Below are positions 37,401 through 45,439 of a stretch of DNA of 64,000 nt, piece after piece (the stretch's first letter is position 1; every line of letters begins with the position of its first letter). Position numbers and translations under genes: made by a program. The notes under the pieces were generated by a model. That model was not told the DNA's origin. It was given only the letters and a program-made list of their open reading frames with translations, and ran no database searches. Origin of the DNA: Cryptomeria japonica (taxonomy: Eukaryota > Streptophyta > Pinopsida > Cupressales > Cupressaceae); assembly GCF_030272615.1 (NCBI RefSeq), contig NC_081415.1:268015425-268079424 (forward strand), given 5' to 3'.

Positions 37401-40400
37401 TATCATTCAGAGTAGATGGGACAAGTTGAACACTCCTTTGCATATGGCTGCCTTTGCCTTGAATCCTAAGTGGTACAAGGCTAGACCGGGTAGAATGACA
37501 CCGATTGAGGATGATGAGGTGAAGGCGGGTTTCTTTAGGTGCATAGAGAAGATGTTTGATTCCAGAGATGCCGGCACAATGCGCACTGAGTGGGGAAGAT
37601 TTGCCACTCTTAGAGGTTATTCAGATGCGGCAAAGATGGATATAGACATTATGGCATAGGAGGACCCACTTTTGTGGTGGAAATGTCATGGCCCGAAATC
37701 TTTGACCACCACTCTAGCCATCCGTCTGCTATCCCAGGTTTCCAGTTCTTCAGTTGCTGAGAGGAACTGGTCTACATATAGCTTCATCCACTCTCTTAAG
37801 AGGAACAGACTTACCTCTAAGAGAGCAGAGAAGCTTGTGGCTGTACACAGTGCTTTGCGTCTCATTGACCGCAAGACACTTATGTACAAGGAGAGTCCAG
37901 CGGCACGATGGGATGTAGAGCCAGAGGAGCCTTCACAGATTGATGAGGATGATCCTACCACTTCAGATGCAGGGCTAGTTGGTGTGAGCTTGAGGGACCT
38001 TGATCCTCAGGAGTCCAGCAGTTCCAGTGAGGAGGAGTTTGCAGATGATTAGAGGCCTCCATTAGCTACAGTTTGAGTTTTCACTTTTCAGTTTTGTCAT
38101 TTTGTATTTGACTCGTCTCTTTTGTAATGCTATTGCTACACGTATTTGTATTTTGCTACTCATTGTAATGATGAATCATGTAATCATCTTTATTATTATA
38201 GACTTTGCAATGGCATCAGATATTCATATTTTTCGTTTTCCTTTTTCGATATTCATATGATAGAAATGAGAAATCTCCAATTTGACAATTTCATTTGTCA
38301 AATTTTATTTACTTTTAGTTTTAGCAATTAGCATTTAGCAATTAGTTACGTATCACTAATCTAAGTAATCTACTAATCTTGGTATTTCCTATAGTTTCAT
38401 TTGAAATCTAATTCTTATACTGTTATACTGTTATACATCTTTTCAAAACTAGTTTTTCAAGTACTATATGTATATATATGAGCACCACCACCCCGCCACC
38501 CCCCCGCCGTCCCCCCACCGTCCCCAAATTTAGGCCCTTGGTCCCCCCGTCCCGGAAATGCGTCCCCCTCGTCCCCCCGTCCCCAACGCCCGTGGAACAC
38601 TGTTGTTTTTTCTTTGCGCAAGGATGAGATATTTTTTTTTCTCTTTCTGCTGTACCATTATCTTCTTGTTCTCTAATGAGTGCTGCTATTTGTGTGGTAG
38701 ACAACCCCTTCTTATCTATCCCTTCACACATTTTAATCCCTTTCCCCAAGAGGGCCACAAAATTGAAGTTTCACTCGATAATACGAGCTCCTATAATTGG
38801 TTTTACAATAATTACAATTCCAAAGATATCCCCCACCTCCTGGAAGTTGTTCAAGCATTGTAGTATGTCTCCATAAAGGAGATCCTTTATCAATTTTAAA
38901 TCTTTGGTCTAAACCTCCACCTACTGAACTTGAACTAGTACTAGTTGCCATTCTTACAATTTGATTTTGCTATAATAAGAAATTACACAATTTTAAATTG
39001 GAAAAAAATAATTAAATGCAAGCTTACACTATGTACAAGCTAATGAAAATTCAAAATGAAGATAAAAGGACATTATAACAAATAGTGAAACTTGTTTCTC
39101 TTTTTCTAAAAAAGAATTAAAAAAACTTGAAAAAATTCATCAAAAGACTAGAGAAAAAGGTTTAATGCTTACCGTTGATGATTAAATCTCCTTTGTGGGA
39201 GCTACTTCCTTCCCTAGGCACTCCACGATCAATCCCCTTCGAAAATAATCATCTGCCCTTCAAATTGCCAAAATGAGAAAGAGAGTGAATAGACAAAATG
39301 AAGTTTGTCTTGGGCAAAATGAGCCTTTTAGGGTCGGATTAGGGTTTAGGCAAAAAAATATTTTTTTAAAAATGTTTTTGTCACTTTTTAAAGTGACTGG
39401 GTGCATTTTGTTGTGGGTTTGCCCTAGGTATGCCCCAAGTGCCTCGAGTACATTGTGGCTATGCGCTTGTGTACCCACAGTGCACTCGGGGTGCCTAGGG
39501 TGTACCCTAGGCACACCCCGAACGAACTCAGTGTGGGTGCACGGACCAGTTTCCATGAACCCTACAACACATTTCTGCTGTCATAAGAACAATAATGAGG
39601 ATGCCATGCCTCCTTAGGTTATTTTTAATTCAAAATCAGCAAAGATTTCACCAAATTCTTCACTCAGAATTGCCAAATACTTCAGTTTACACATTTACAA
39701 AAGAAATAAATCTTAAAATTTAAAAAACACTTGATAAAGCCAAAATTAAAAAAATGTTATAGTCTCTAATGAAAAAAGGCCAAAATTAGCCTTACCTAAC
39801 ATTAACTTTCTATTATATGATAACATAAATGATAAAAACAATATAGCCCCTTGCAGGGTGACCTTTGGCTTATATGCCACAATGATGGGTATCTCTTCCA
39901 TCAAATTCACCTGACTTGCATCTAGCCTTGCCGTTGATGTTGCACCAGTAATTTATTCTATTCAATATTAAACATTTGTGTATTTAAGCATGCAACATTT
40001 CTCATGGGGATTGATCATGGGTTTGCATTATGAAAGCCCCATTGGTTTGCCACGTGAGCCCATCACGTTTGACTATGGAAAAAGAGCTTATTAGTTATTA
40101 CATTGCATAGTAAAATGTGTTTTTATCTACTATGCAACACCATCTGTATTTTTTCTTCTTGATTCTCTTCTGTGCAATATTCCTTTTTTAAATTTGTGGT
40201 TTTTTCATTCCTTAATTAAAAAATGTTATATAGTCTCTTATGAAAAAAGGCCAAAATTAGCCGTACCTAACATTAACCTTCTATTATATGATAACATAAA
40301 CGATAAAAACAATATAGCTCCTTGCAGGGTGACCTTTGGCTTATATGCCACAATGATGGGTATCTCTTCCATCAAATTCACCTGACTTGCAACTAGCCTT

Positions 40401-42634
40401 GCCGTTGATGTTGCACCAGTAATTTATTCTATTCAACATTAAACATTTGTGTATTTAAGCATGCAACCTTTCTCATGGGGATTGATCATGGGTTTGTACT
40501 ATGAAAGCCCCCATTGGTTTGCCACTTGAGCCCATCACGTTTGACTATGGAAAAAGAGCTTATTAGTTATTACATTGCATGGTAAAATGTGTTTTTATCT
40601 ACTATGCAACACCATCTGTATTTTTTCTTCTTGATTCTCTTCTGTGCAATTTTCCTATTTCAAACTTGTGGTTTTTTCAGTTTGTGCTTGAAAATACCTA
40701 AGAAACATGCCAATTTAGTCAAAAACCAGCTTTTGACCTGAGGGTAGAAATCAATCTACAAGATAAATTCTGTGACACAGATTGCTACCCCGGACTAGAA
40801 AATATGTGGAATTCTTACTCGCAGTTTCATAAACGATGGTTATGAAAACTCTTTGTTGATCCTCCATAAATTGTACTCTTATGTAATGGTTGCCACTAGG
40901 CCTTTTTTTATACTTAATATATTTCATCTAAAGCACTTGTTACCAGGGAAAAAATGCAAGCTTAGAAGATTGTATGCCTAAAAAGTCGTTCATAATGTGC
41001 TATAAATATTAAGTTTTCTTCCTCATTGATGTTTGCCGTTGAAATTTTCCTTTTATGCATTACTGATCCTGCTCTTCCAAAAATCTGTGTTTATATTGGT
41101 TTTAATTGTGTTGAAGGTTTTCATAGGTGGTTGTTCTGAGCCTAAATTTATCATTTATAATCACCTTCTCTATATTCATGTCTATGTATGGTAGCGATTT
41201 GAAAATCATGCAAATTGTATTCTGAAGTGATACAAGTTTTAGGTTTTTAACCTTTTCTTTTGCAAAAAACTATTATTTTAGTTTCTGTAATCCTTGATTT
41301 TATTTGGGAGGTTAAACTAATTTTTTTATGCAGAAGATCCATTGGTCGGTGTATGTTTTGAAATTCTCTTAAGGAATGTGCTGTTGTTTTCATACACTGC
41401 AGATATATAAGGTCTGTCTTTCCCATTGGAGCAATGTTTGCAATGACGCTGTGGCTTGGGAATACAGCATATTTGTATATTTCTGTTGCCTTTGCACAGA
41501 TGTTGAAAGCTATCAGTGAGTTCTTTCACTAGTAGATGACTTAACATTTACAATTGAAAATAAGTTCTAGTATTCTTTGGAACTTTTGCATGATATGGGG
41601 TCAGATTGCTTTCCTGAGGTTTTCTTCGGTTTTAAAACGTTCTTTCCTTTCTGCAGTGCCTGTAGCTGTCTTCTTGTTGGGAGCAGCAGCGGGGCTTGAG
41701 GTGCTGAGCTGTAAAATGTTTTTAATTATGTCGGTGATTAGCTTTGGAGTCCTTGTGGCATCATATGGAGAAATAAATGTCAACTGGATAGGTGTGGTAT
41801 ATCAAATGGGTGGAGTTATTGGAGAAGCCCTGAGGCTTATTTTCATGGAGATTCTTGTTAAGAGAAAAGGTCTTAAGTTGAATCCCATAACTCTAATGTA
41901 CTACGTGAGTCCCTGCAGGTACGTGTGGGAAGAAGTATGCTGTACAGTTTTCAGAAACAAAATTTTATTTGCTTAACTTGTTTTTTTTTTCCTCGGTGTG
42001 TCATATCTGTATCATCTCTTATGCAGTGCACTATGCCTTTTTATTCCTTGGATATTTTTGGAGAAGCCAAAGATGGATTCAACAACAAATTGGAGATTTG
42101 ATCCAATTATTATGTCGCTGAATTCCCTCTGCACTTTTGCTCTCAATGTGTCAGTATTTCTTGTTATCTCACATACTAGTGCATTGACGATCCGTGTGGC
42201 TGGCGTTGTAAAGGACTGGGTGGTTGTATTACTGTCTGCATTGTTGTTTGCTGATACAAAGCTTACCACTATAAATCTGTTTGGCTATGGTGTTGGTATG
42301 TTAGACAAGTTACTGCTCCTTATTAGAGACTGGTTACGAAGACAAGTGCTTCTTCAGTATTATCATTTACCTATTCTTAGATACTAGAATTGACAAGTCT
42401 TGTAACAGAATGCACAGGCATGACTAGTTGTTTTGGTATTTGTTTTTAGCCATTGCTGGCGTTGCAGCATATAACAACAAGAAGTTGAAAGTAGAAGCAT
42501 CCACTGTGAACAGAACGGTGGTAGACATGAATGAGCTTCCAGCTAGACATGAGGAGAGCCTAGACATTCTTCGAGACAGTGCATCAAATGACAATAGATA
42601 CTTAGATGGGAAGATTGAAAATGGTCCTGGGTAA
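19307..42634 (+). CDS. Sugar-phosphate/phosphate translocator (TPT/DMT family), exons 2 to 7
   Basis: A multi-pass membrane transporter of the triose-phosphate-translocator/nucleotide-sugar-transporter superfamily. It resembles the plant group annotated 'probable sugar phosphate/phosphate translocator At3g14410/At1g53660'. The substrate is unproven in that group; members are thought to act in Golgi or other endomembranes. Coding exons are 19307-19414, 19638-19672, 41403-41515, 41657-41918, 42027-42295 and 42450-42634. All junctions are GT..AG and all phases agree, giving 323 codons plus TAA. Family motifs are intact: [79 protein letters not shown] and [16 protein letters not shown]. Hydrophobic helices occupy most of the length. 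The N-terminal exon (about 30 residues, ending ..FNK before W) was not found in the window. No stop or frameshift occurs, so the gene looks functional. Confidence 0.9.
19638..19672 (+). CDS. Translocator exon 3 (35 bp)
   Basis: Acceptor ccttgcag ends at 19637 and donor gtgtgt begins at 19673. It reads [11 protein letters not shown] plus two bases of an Ile codon completed 21.7 kb away at 41403 (AT|A). The matching phase and family alignment identify this very short exon. Confidence 0.88.
20389..20432. repeat. GT/TA microsatellite
   Basis: A (TG)n run followed by (TA)n-like 'tatatatagatatatata'. A simple sequence repeat in the intron. Confidence 0.85.
22755..22967. mobile_element. 213 bp MITE, 8-bp TSD GTTCAATA, dense GACTCG repeats
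   Basis: GTTCAATA flanks both ends (22747-22754 and 22968-22975); the preceding G also matches. The ends are CATA...TATG, with GACTCG seven bases in on both strands. Inside, GACTCGG/CCGAGTC is repeated in both orientations, like subterminal transposase-binding repeats. An 8-bp TSD and no coding capacity fit a non-autonomous hAT-type MITE. Terminal repeats are short and imperfect. Confidence 0.65.
23340..24496 (-). pseudogene. hAT-1 transposase, C-terminal part (DUF659/hAT type)
   Basis: Read leftward from the large LTR, the - strand gives '[23 protein letters not shown]' interrupted by stops. It continues through a region like '[11 protein letters not shown]...HAPYTPLT', then '[13 protein letters not shown]...[26 protein letters not shown]', which matches the C-terminal half of BED/DUF659 hAT transposases. 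hAT-2 has the equivalent '[11 protein letters not shown]...[21 protein letters not shown]'. The final hATC dimerisation motif (ERNWSTY-like) was not found. The piece is broken by frameshifts and a 64-bp duplication. It is the third block of hAT-1; the others are 34433-34870 and 38611-38951. Confidence 0.8.
23742..23869. repeat. 64-bp tandem duplication in hAT-1
   Basis: 23742-23805 and 23806-23869 appear identical ('atggtgtccatgccatc...aaaacctgatca'), indicating a recent slippage or unequal-exchange event. Confidence 0.9.
25239..26959 (+). mobile_element. 5' LTR of the non-autonomous element (1.72 kb)
   Basis: Starts TGTTGTCATTTTATGACACCC. It includes the ~48 bp repeat array, a TATA-like 'ctatataaagg' near 26292, and a 3' half nearly identical to 31560-32231. 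Open frames at 26673-26921 and 31945-32193 are the same LTR sequence twice and need not be genes. Confidence 0.8.
25369..25885 (+). repeat. ~48 bp tandem array with GGAACC..GGTTCC hairpin core (5' LTR)
   Basis: About ten copies of a unit containing GGAACCcccaGGTTCC plus 'caagttcctaagtcttcaaccc'. Each unit has an inverted-repeat core. Long open frames in the array arise from a near-multiple-of-three period. Confidence 0.9.
26966..26983 (+). promoter_or_regulatory. Candidate primer-binding site
   Basis: TGGCACGACCGGTGGGAC lies six bases after the end of the 5' LTR. It resembles gypsy-type PBS sequences starting TGGCGC. The matching tRNA was not identified. Confidence 0.45.
27110..27262 (+). 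repeat. Internal copy of the GGAACC..GGTTCC repeats
   Basis: Three or four degenerate units ('ggaacccctaggttcc') lie between the primer-binding region and the coding region, outside the LTR. The repeat has therefore spread within the element. Confidence 0.75.
27457..29318 (+). pseudogene. Atypical internal protein of the LTR element (unrecognised, Gln-rich coiled coil)
   Basis: I do not recognise this protein. It starts [22 protein letters not shown] Pro/Tyr-rich N-terminus is followed by a Gln/Glu-rich coiled-coil segment (about residues 70-135: [24 protein letters not shown]...). Next come repeated 'PxFxIPSFK/R' motifs and an acidic region with Cys residues. The frame from 27457 has stops at 27844-27846, near 27961 and near 28234. 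It shifts by one base near 28660 and ends at 29318, a conceptual length of about 620 codons. No zinc knuckle, protease or polymerase motif is seen. It may be a diverged GAG or a captured gene. The low number of disablements suggests relatively recent activity. Confidence 0.55.
29580..30519. mobile_element. 940 bp solo LTR, TSD CCATG
   Basis: Starts TGTTAATTTTAAGC and ends ATTTCAACA, flanked by CCATG at 29575-29579 and 30520-30524. The 5' LTR of the host element provides the empty site (gttccatggaccag). It has no coding sequence. It is the innermost and therefore one of the youngest insertions in the stack. Its length equals that of the unrelated solo LTR at 1162. Confidence 0.85.
30597..31230 (+). 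repeat. ~48 bp tandem array with GGAACC..GGTTCC core (3' LTR)
   Basis: About twelve units, equivalent to 25369-25885 but differing in copy number and order of variants, so the two LTR arrays have changed independently since insertion. Confidence 0.88.
32238..33059 (-). other. LTR G copy 2, promoter-proximal U3 and R
   Basis: Holds the - strand TATA box and AT-rich sequence with repeated 'gagagaaaattc/gaattttctc' motifs. Open frames on both strands here are chance. Confidence 0.5.
33060..33660 (-). repeat. ~80 bp tandem array with GGCGCC-type hairpin cores, eight copies
   Basis: Cores near 33061, 33152, 33228, 33312, 33391, 33464, 33548 and 33630 follow the pattern TTGGCGCCC...TTGGGCGCCAA (best at 33228-33259), separated by 'cttgatgaaggaatttnacaatttc' type spacers. 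It lies in the U3 of LTR G copy 2, the position held by the unrelated 174-bp array in copy 1. Confidence 0.85.
34433..34870 (-). pseudogene. hAT-1 transposase, middle part (DUF659 region)
   Basis: The - strand translation, in two frames, gives '[18 protein letters not shown]', then '[57 protein letters not shown]' in pieces, and MFLRAV at the LTR junction. This matches the DUF659 segment of BED-type hAT transposases (compare hAT-2: [20 protein letters not shown] and [18 protein letters not shown]). The DGWT motif is degraded to YGRKD, so the first catalytic Asp is lost. Confidence 0.8.
34890..35150 (+). repeat. GC-rich subterminal repeats of hAT-2, 5' end
   Basis: Repeated GGGGACG, GAGACGTC and palindromic GGAGACGCCcaGGCGTCTCC motifs. 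The 3' end (38490-38590) carries matching CCGTCCCC repeats. Such subterminal repeats are typical transposase-binding regions in hAT elements. Open frames through them are not genes. Confidence 0.8.
35550..35638 (+). repeat. Long perfect hairpin in the hAT-2 leader
   Basis: 35571-35593 is exactly complementary to 35606-35628 (23 bp), with a 12-base loop. An outer stem (CCTATTCATCT/AGATGAATAGG) is separated by a short bulge. It lies in the presumed 5' intron of hAT-2 (donor 'acaag|gtaggg' near 35460, acceptor 'aaatgcag' before 35714). Confidence 0.85.
35735..38052 (+). pseudogene. hAT-2 transposase (BED finger, DUF659, hATC), lightly disabled
   Basis: Cut-and-paste transposase of the plant BED/DUF659 hAT group. 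The ATG at 35735 ([12 protein letters not shown]) follows a likely leader intron. The acidic N-terminus is followed by a BED zinc finger ([22 protein letters not shown]...KHC, about residues 90-125). Next come DUF659 with [17 protein letters not shown] and VMDGWTN (first catalytic Asp), and [13 protein letters not shown] (second Asp) with [12 protein letters not shown]. The hATC domain has [21 protein letters not shown], followed by an acidic Ser-rich tail. Disablements are few: a one-base frameshift near 36271-36285 and in-frame TAG at 36754-36756 and 37657-37659. The conceptual protein is about 770 residues. Confidence 0.9.
38611..38951 (-). pseudogene. hAT-1 transposase, N-terminal part (BED finger)
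   Basis: The - strand ATG at 38951 gives [20 protein letters not shown], then '[23 protein letters not shown]', a BED-type finger in which the expected His is Gln. After a frameshift it continues GKGIKMC...[19 protein letters not shown] up to the hAT-2 target site. The sequence picks up again on the other side of hAT-2 at 34870. Confidence 0.8.
39400..39560. repeat. GC-rich palindromic tract, possible 5' subterminal region of hAT-1
   Basis: Contains GTGCCTAGGGTGTACCCTAGGCAC (a palindrome with a short centre) and several CACTCGGGGTGC/GTGCCCC variants. It lies about 450 bp upstream of the hAT-1 start codon. The outer boundary and TSD of hAT-1 were not found. Confidence 0.4.
39747..40679 (+). 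repeat. ~470 bp tandem duplication in intron 3
   Basis: Two copies with a period of 470 bp (39754 equals 40224), about 95% identical by eye. Shared blocks include 'ccttgcagggtgaccttt' and 'gcatgcaac.tttctcatggg'. No transposon ends were noted, so it looks like local duplication of intron sequence. Confidence 0.88.
40680..41402. other. 3' end of intron 3, no gene
   Basis: AT-rich, with a pyrimidine-rich tract leading to the 'actgcag' acceptor at 41402. A phrase near 41340-41400 codes for nothing recognisable. Confidence 0.5.
41403..41515 (+). CDS. Translocator exon 4
   Basis: Reads (I)[20 protein letters not shown]...AFAQMLKAI plus the A of the next Met codon; donor gtgagt at 41516. Confidence 0.92.
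41657..41918 (+). CDS. Translocator exon 5
   Basis: Acceptor ctgcag ends at 41656. It reads (M)[20 protein letters not shown]...[14 protein letters not shown] and the first two bases of Ser; donor gtacgt at 41919. Confidence 0.93.
42027..42295 (+). CDS. Translocator exon 6
   Basis: Acceptor tatgcag ends at 42026. It reads (S)[17 protein letters not shown]...[20 protein letters not shown]...LFGYGV plus one base; donor gtatgt at 42296. Confidence 0.93.
42450..42634 (+). CDS. Translocator last coding exon
   Basis: Acceptor tttttag ends at 42449. It reads (A)[17 protein letters not shown]... with a hydrophilic tail to TAA at 42632-42634. The stop overlaps a good donor (CCTGG|GTAATG). Splicing there to an acceptor at 42745 would give the alternative end GRPER and TGA at 42759-42761. 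Confidence 0.85.
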
Positions 42635-42761
42635 TGTGTTTTTAATATTAAACATCAAATATTGTTTAATACTTTCTAGAATTTGTATTTGTCTTGGTAT
42701 ATATCTAGTAGTATCTGTATTAATTATTAGTTATTATATGTTCAGTCGGCCAGAAAGATGA

Positions 42762-45439
42762 TGGACAGTGAAGAATATGATAATTGCTGGTTACTCAGTT
42801 TCCTTGGGGAAGTTTGACCTGGCATTGGGTAAGGGATATTCTTTGTAAAGTTGAAATTATTCCTTACTTGTTCCTTTTTCATGAAACTGTCTTATTGACC
42901 TGGATAACATCAATCTGGGATATAAATTGAGTAACATTGTCTCTCTCGTTGGAAATAGTTTTTAACCCTCTTTCACTGAAGTTTTAAATGTATGGATCAG
43001 GAACTGTCATAGATAGAGAAGCGAGACAGTTGACTTTGGAAGTTCCAGGAATAAAAAAAGAAAAGTAAGGTTGTTGTGTCTTAATGATATGCTTTCTCAA
43101 TAAGACAGTATCAGTAGCATTATTACAAATGAGCATAGTCATGGGTTCATATAACGAGAGTCTAGCTCATGCCTTGGAGTCTTGGACAATTTTGGCTGTT
43201 ACAAAGCACTTGAAAAGCGAAGTTTCTAGAAAATTAGTCAAAGTGAATTGCAGCTTTGTTGTTTCATTTCAAATAATTTATTAAATATACCTATTTTTTC
43301 AAAAGACTATTTAGTAGTTTTAGTGCTGAAGCCATCCATGTAGGAAACAGAAGGATGGGGAAACCTTTTCTTGTGGCAGCTCTTGGACTACTCAATATTA
43401 AATTTATTTTTATTTTTTGTATAAATTTTGAGCTCCTTGGTGTTTTAGTTAGACTCCCAAGGTTAGTGAAGTTAATTATTTATTACTTTCATATGTAGTT
43501 TTCTCTGGCCTCATGGCAGTTTTTGTTGATATTTACCATTCAGACAATATTAATTTCTTTTTATCTGTAATGCATTAAAAACTTTAATTTATTCCCTGCA
43601 AACAATCTTGTTTCATTTTGATTCATTGTCTTGTTGCCTGTAGCAGCCGTTAAATATTAACAATAATCAGAAAGTGTTCAATATGATTAAAAAAAAAAAA
43701 AAAAAAAAACAGAAATGGCGGAGTCTTTGTAAAATTAAATTACATGATTAGTCTTAGACACAGACCTTTTCACCTTGATCTAAACTGCAAGCTTATTGCT
43801 CATTGTATATTTCGGCCATGTCTAACTAGAGCATTTTATCAGCAAAATGTTGCAACTTAAATTGAAAATAGAAAAGGCCTCCTATGCTTTTGTGTGCTGA
43901 TTTTGTGAAGATGCTTGTCTGCATGGCATTTTCTATTGTTTTGCTTATTATGCGGGGATGAATTTTGTTTAATGGACAAATTATGCGTCGTAATTGCAAT
44001 TTTGTATCAGATATAGTTTGCATTTCATCTTGATTTAGTAACCCTTATTTATGTAGAGAGCATAACGTGTTTATAGCTGCTGTGTTCCACCAGTGATGGT
44101 GGTCTCTTGCATCTATATCATTCCTGTATCAACAGTCAAGTTTAATAGCACCTAATAAGAAATATTGGTCTAGTTGTGTTTATTTCCTTGATACTGCTTG
44201 TGTTCTCTCTATATTCTCTCTATATTACTTCTGCATGTCCCTAGTCCCAAGACATTGGGTCGCTTGAATTTAGAATGGAAGAGAATTTATGCTGTATAAG
44301 TTTGTTTTTATTGTGTCCTTTAATGTTGAGCAATGTTCCGAACTCCCTTGGAAGTTTGCCTACATAATATCAATGATAAGTAGGCAGACAATAATTGCTC
44401 GTTTCTCTATATGCATTAGAAGACATTTTACTTGAGGATTTTCTTAAGATTTTTATAAAAATGTAAGGCACAAAATAAAAGTTTCCATGTGGGAAGCAGG
44501 TCATTCCCATGAACTAATCACGCATACTGTCGAAGAAATCTTCAGTGACATACTTTTACACATTGTATAATGTCAAAGTGTATGATATATTGATCTTTTA
44601 CACATTGTATGTTTACATTTTAGGTGAACAATCTTTATATCCTAGGCGATGCACATCGGTATTCAGAGATTAATATAGAAAATACACCCCCTTAAAATAT
44701 TTATTTTGCTTTGACATTGACAATCGCGTCCGCAAATTATGCTTTCCATCTTGAACTCTACTTTCATTGTCTGTTTTTGTATTGTTCATATAAATATATG
44801 GACAAATAACTAAGGAATGAAAGCTTAGGATTTATGAGTCGGGATTAGAGTTTCTAAATATAAAAATAAATGTGTAAAAAGTAAATAATGAAAATATGTT
44901 ACATAAGATACATAAATTGATGTCATAGTGCTGAAATTTTAGGATTTGACTAAATGAGTGTTTTAGAATTTGTAAATTGACTCTATTTTGTTGCTGTCAA
45001 GATCTGTATTTGTTGAAGTGAACTAATGTTTCGACTTGAACTTGTATCATAGGAATGAACATCAAAAATCTATTTGTTATGAATATGTTTGTCATGATCT
45101 TCTAATGTTTGAATCTTAGTAAAATTGATAGTGTTTAGAAACACCATGAGAAAATTTGTTAAATTCTGAGGGCCATGTTCTTAGGCTTCTAAGATGTTTG
45201 ACTTAATGGCTCCTAAACAATGGTTCAAGGACAAGAAGCAAGATTGAATGAGCTTGGGATGATATATGTTTTTGATTAAGGAAAGTAGCAAAACAAGGGT
45301 GTTGACCCTTTGTACAACAACCCGGAGATGGTAAAAGAAAAGAAACAAAACAAAGGTATTAACCCAAAACAAATCAAGGTCGAATTGGCCAAAGAAAACT
45401 AGAAGTTCATTGTAGAAGCTAGTCAAACTTGAAAGAACT
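42762..45439. other. Intergenic sequence downstream of the translocator
   Basis: No gene is supported. It includes the 3' untranslated region and an A21 run at 43689-43709, which could be an old retroposed poly(A) tail or a simple repeat. Confidence 0.5.
43689..43709. repeat. A21 homopolymer
   Basis: Uninterrupted run of 21 A. No flanking target duplication was recognised. Confidence 0.85.

Larger units (their letters stand above)
34879..38602 (+). mobile_element. hAT-2, nearly complete 3.7 kb hAT transposon, 8-bp TSD TTGTTTTT
   Basis: Ends CAGTGaaCCACGGG (34879) and, inverted, CAGTGttCCACGGG (38602). TTGTTTTT flanks it at 34871-34878 and 38603-38610. It contains a BED/DUF659/hATC transposase on the + strand. 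It is inserted in hAT-1, between the BED-finger piece (38611-38951) and the DUF659 piece (34433-34870). Confidence 0.93.
19673..41402 (+). other. 21,730 bp intron 3 of the translocator
   Basis: The donor GTGTGTAT follows exon 3 and the acceptor 'catacactgcag' precedes exon 4. The joined codon series reads [14 protein letters not shown], as in the family. The intron contains hAT-1, hAT-2, a giant solo LTR, a non-autonomous LTR element, a smaller solo LTR, a MITE and tandem duplications. Confidence 0.88.

Noticed and set aside
34433-38951. Treating the - strand and + strand hAT pieces as one element with an inversion
   Set aside because: The + strand element has its own matched ends and exact 8-bp TSD, and the - strand pieces join across it. 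Two separate elements are needed.
42428-42450. Upstream start of the last open frame of the translocator as a separate gene
   Set aside because: The frame begins in intron sequence. The acceptor at 42448-42449 and the family alignment show it is the last coding exon.
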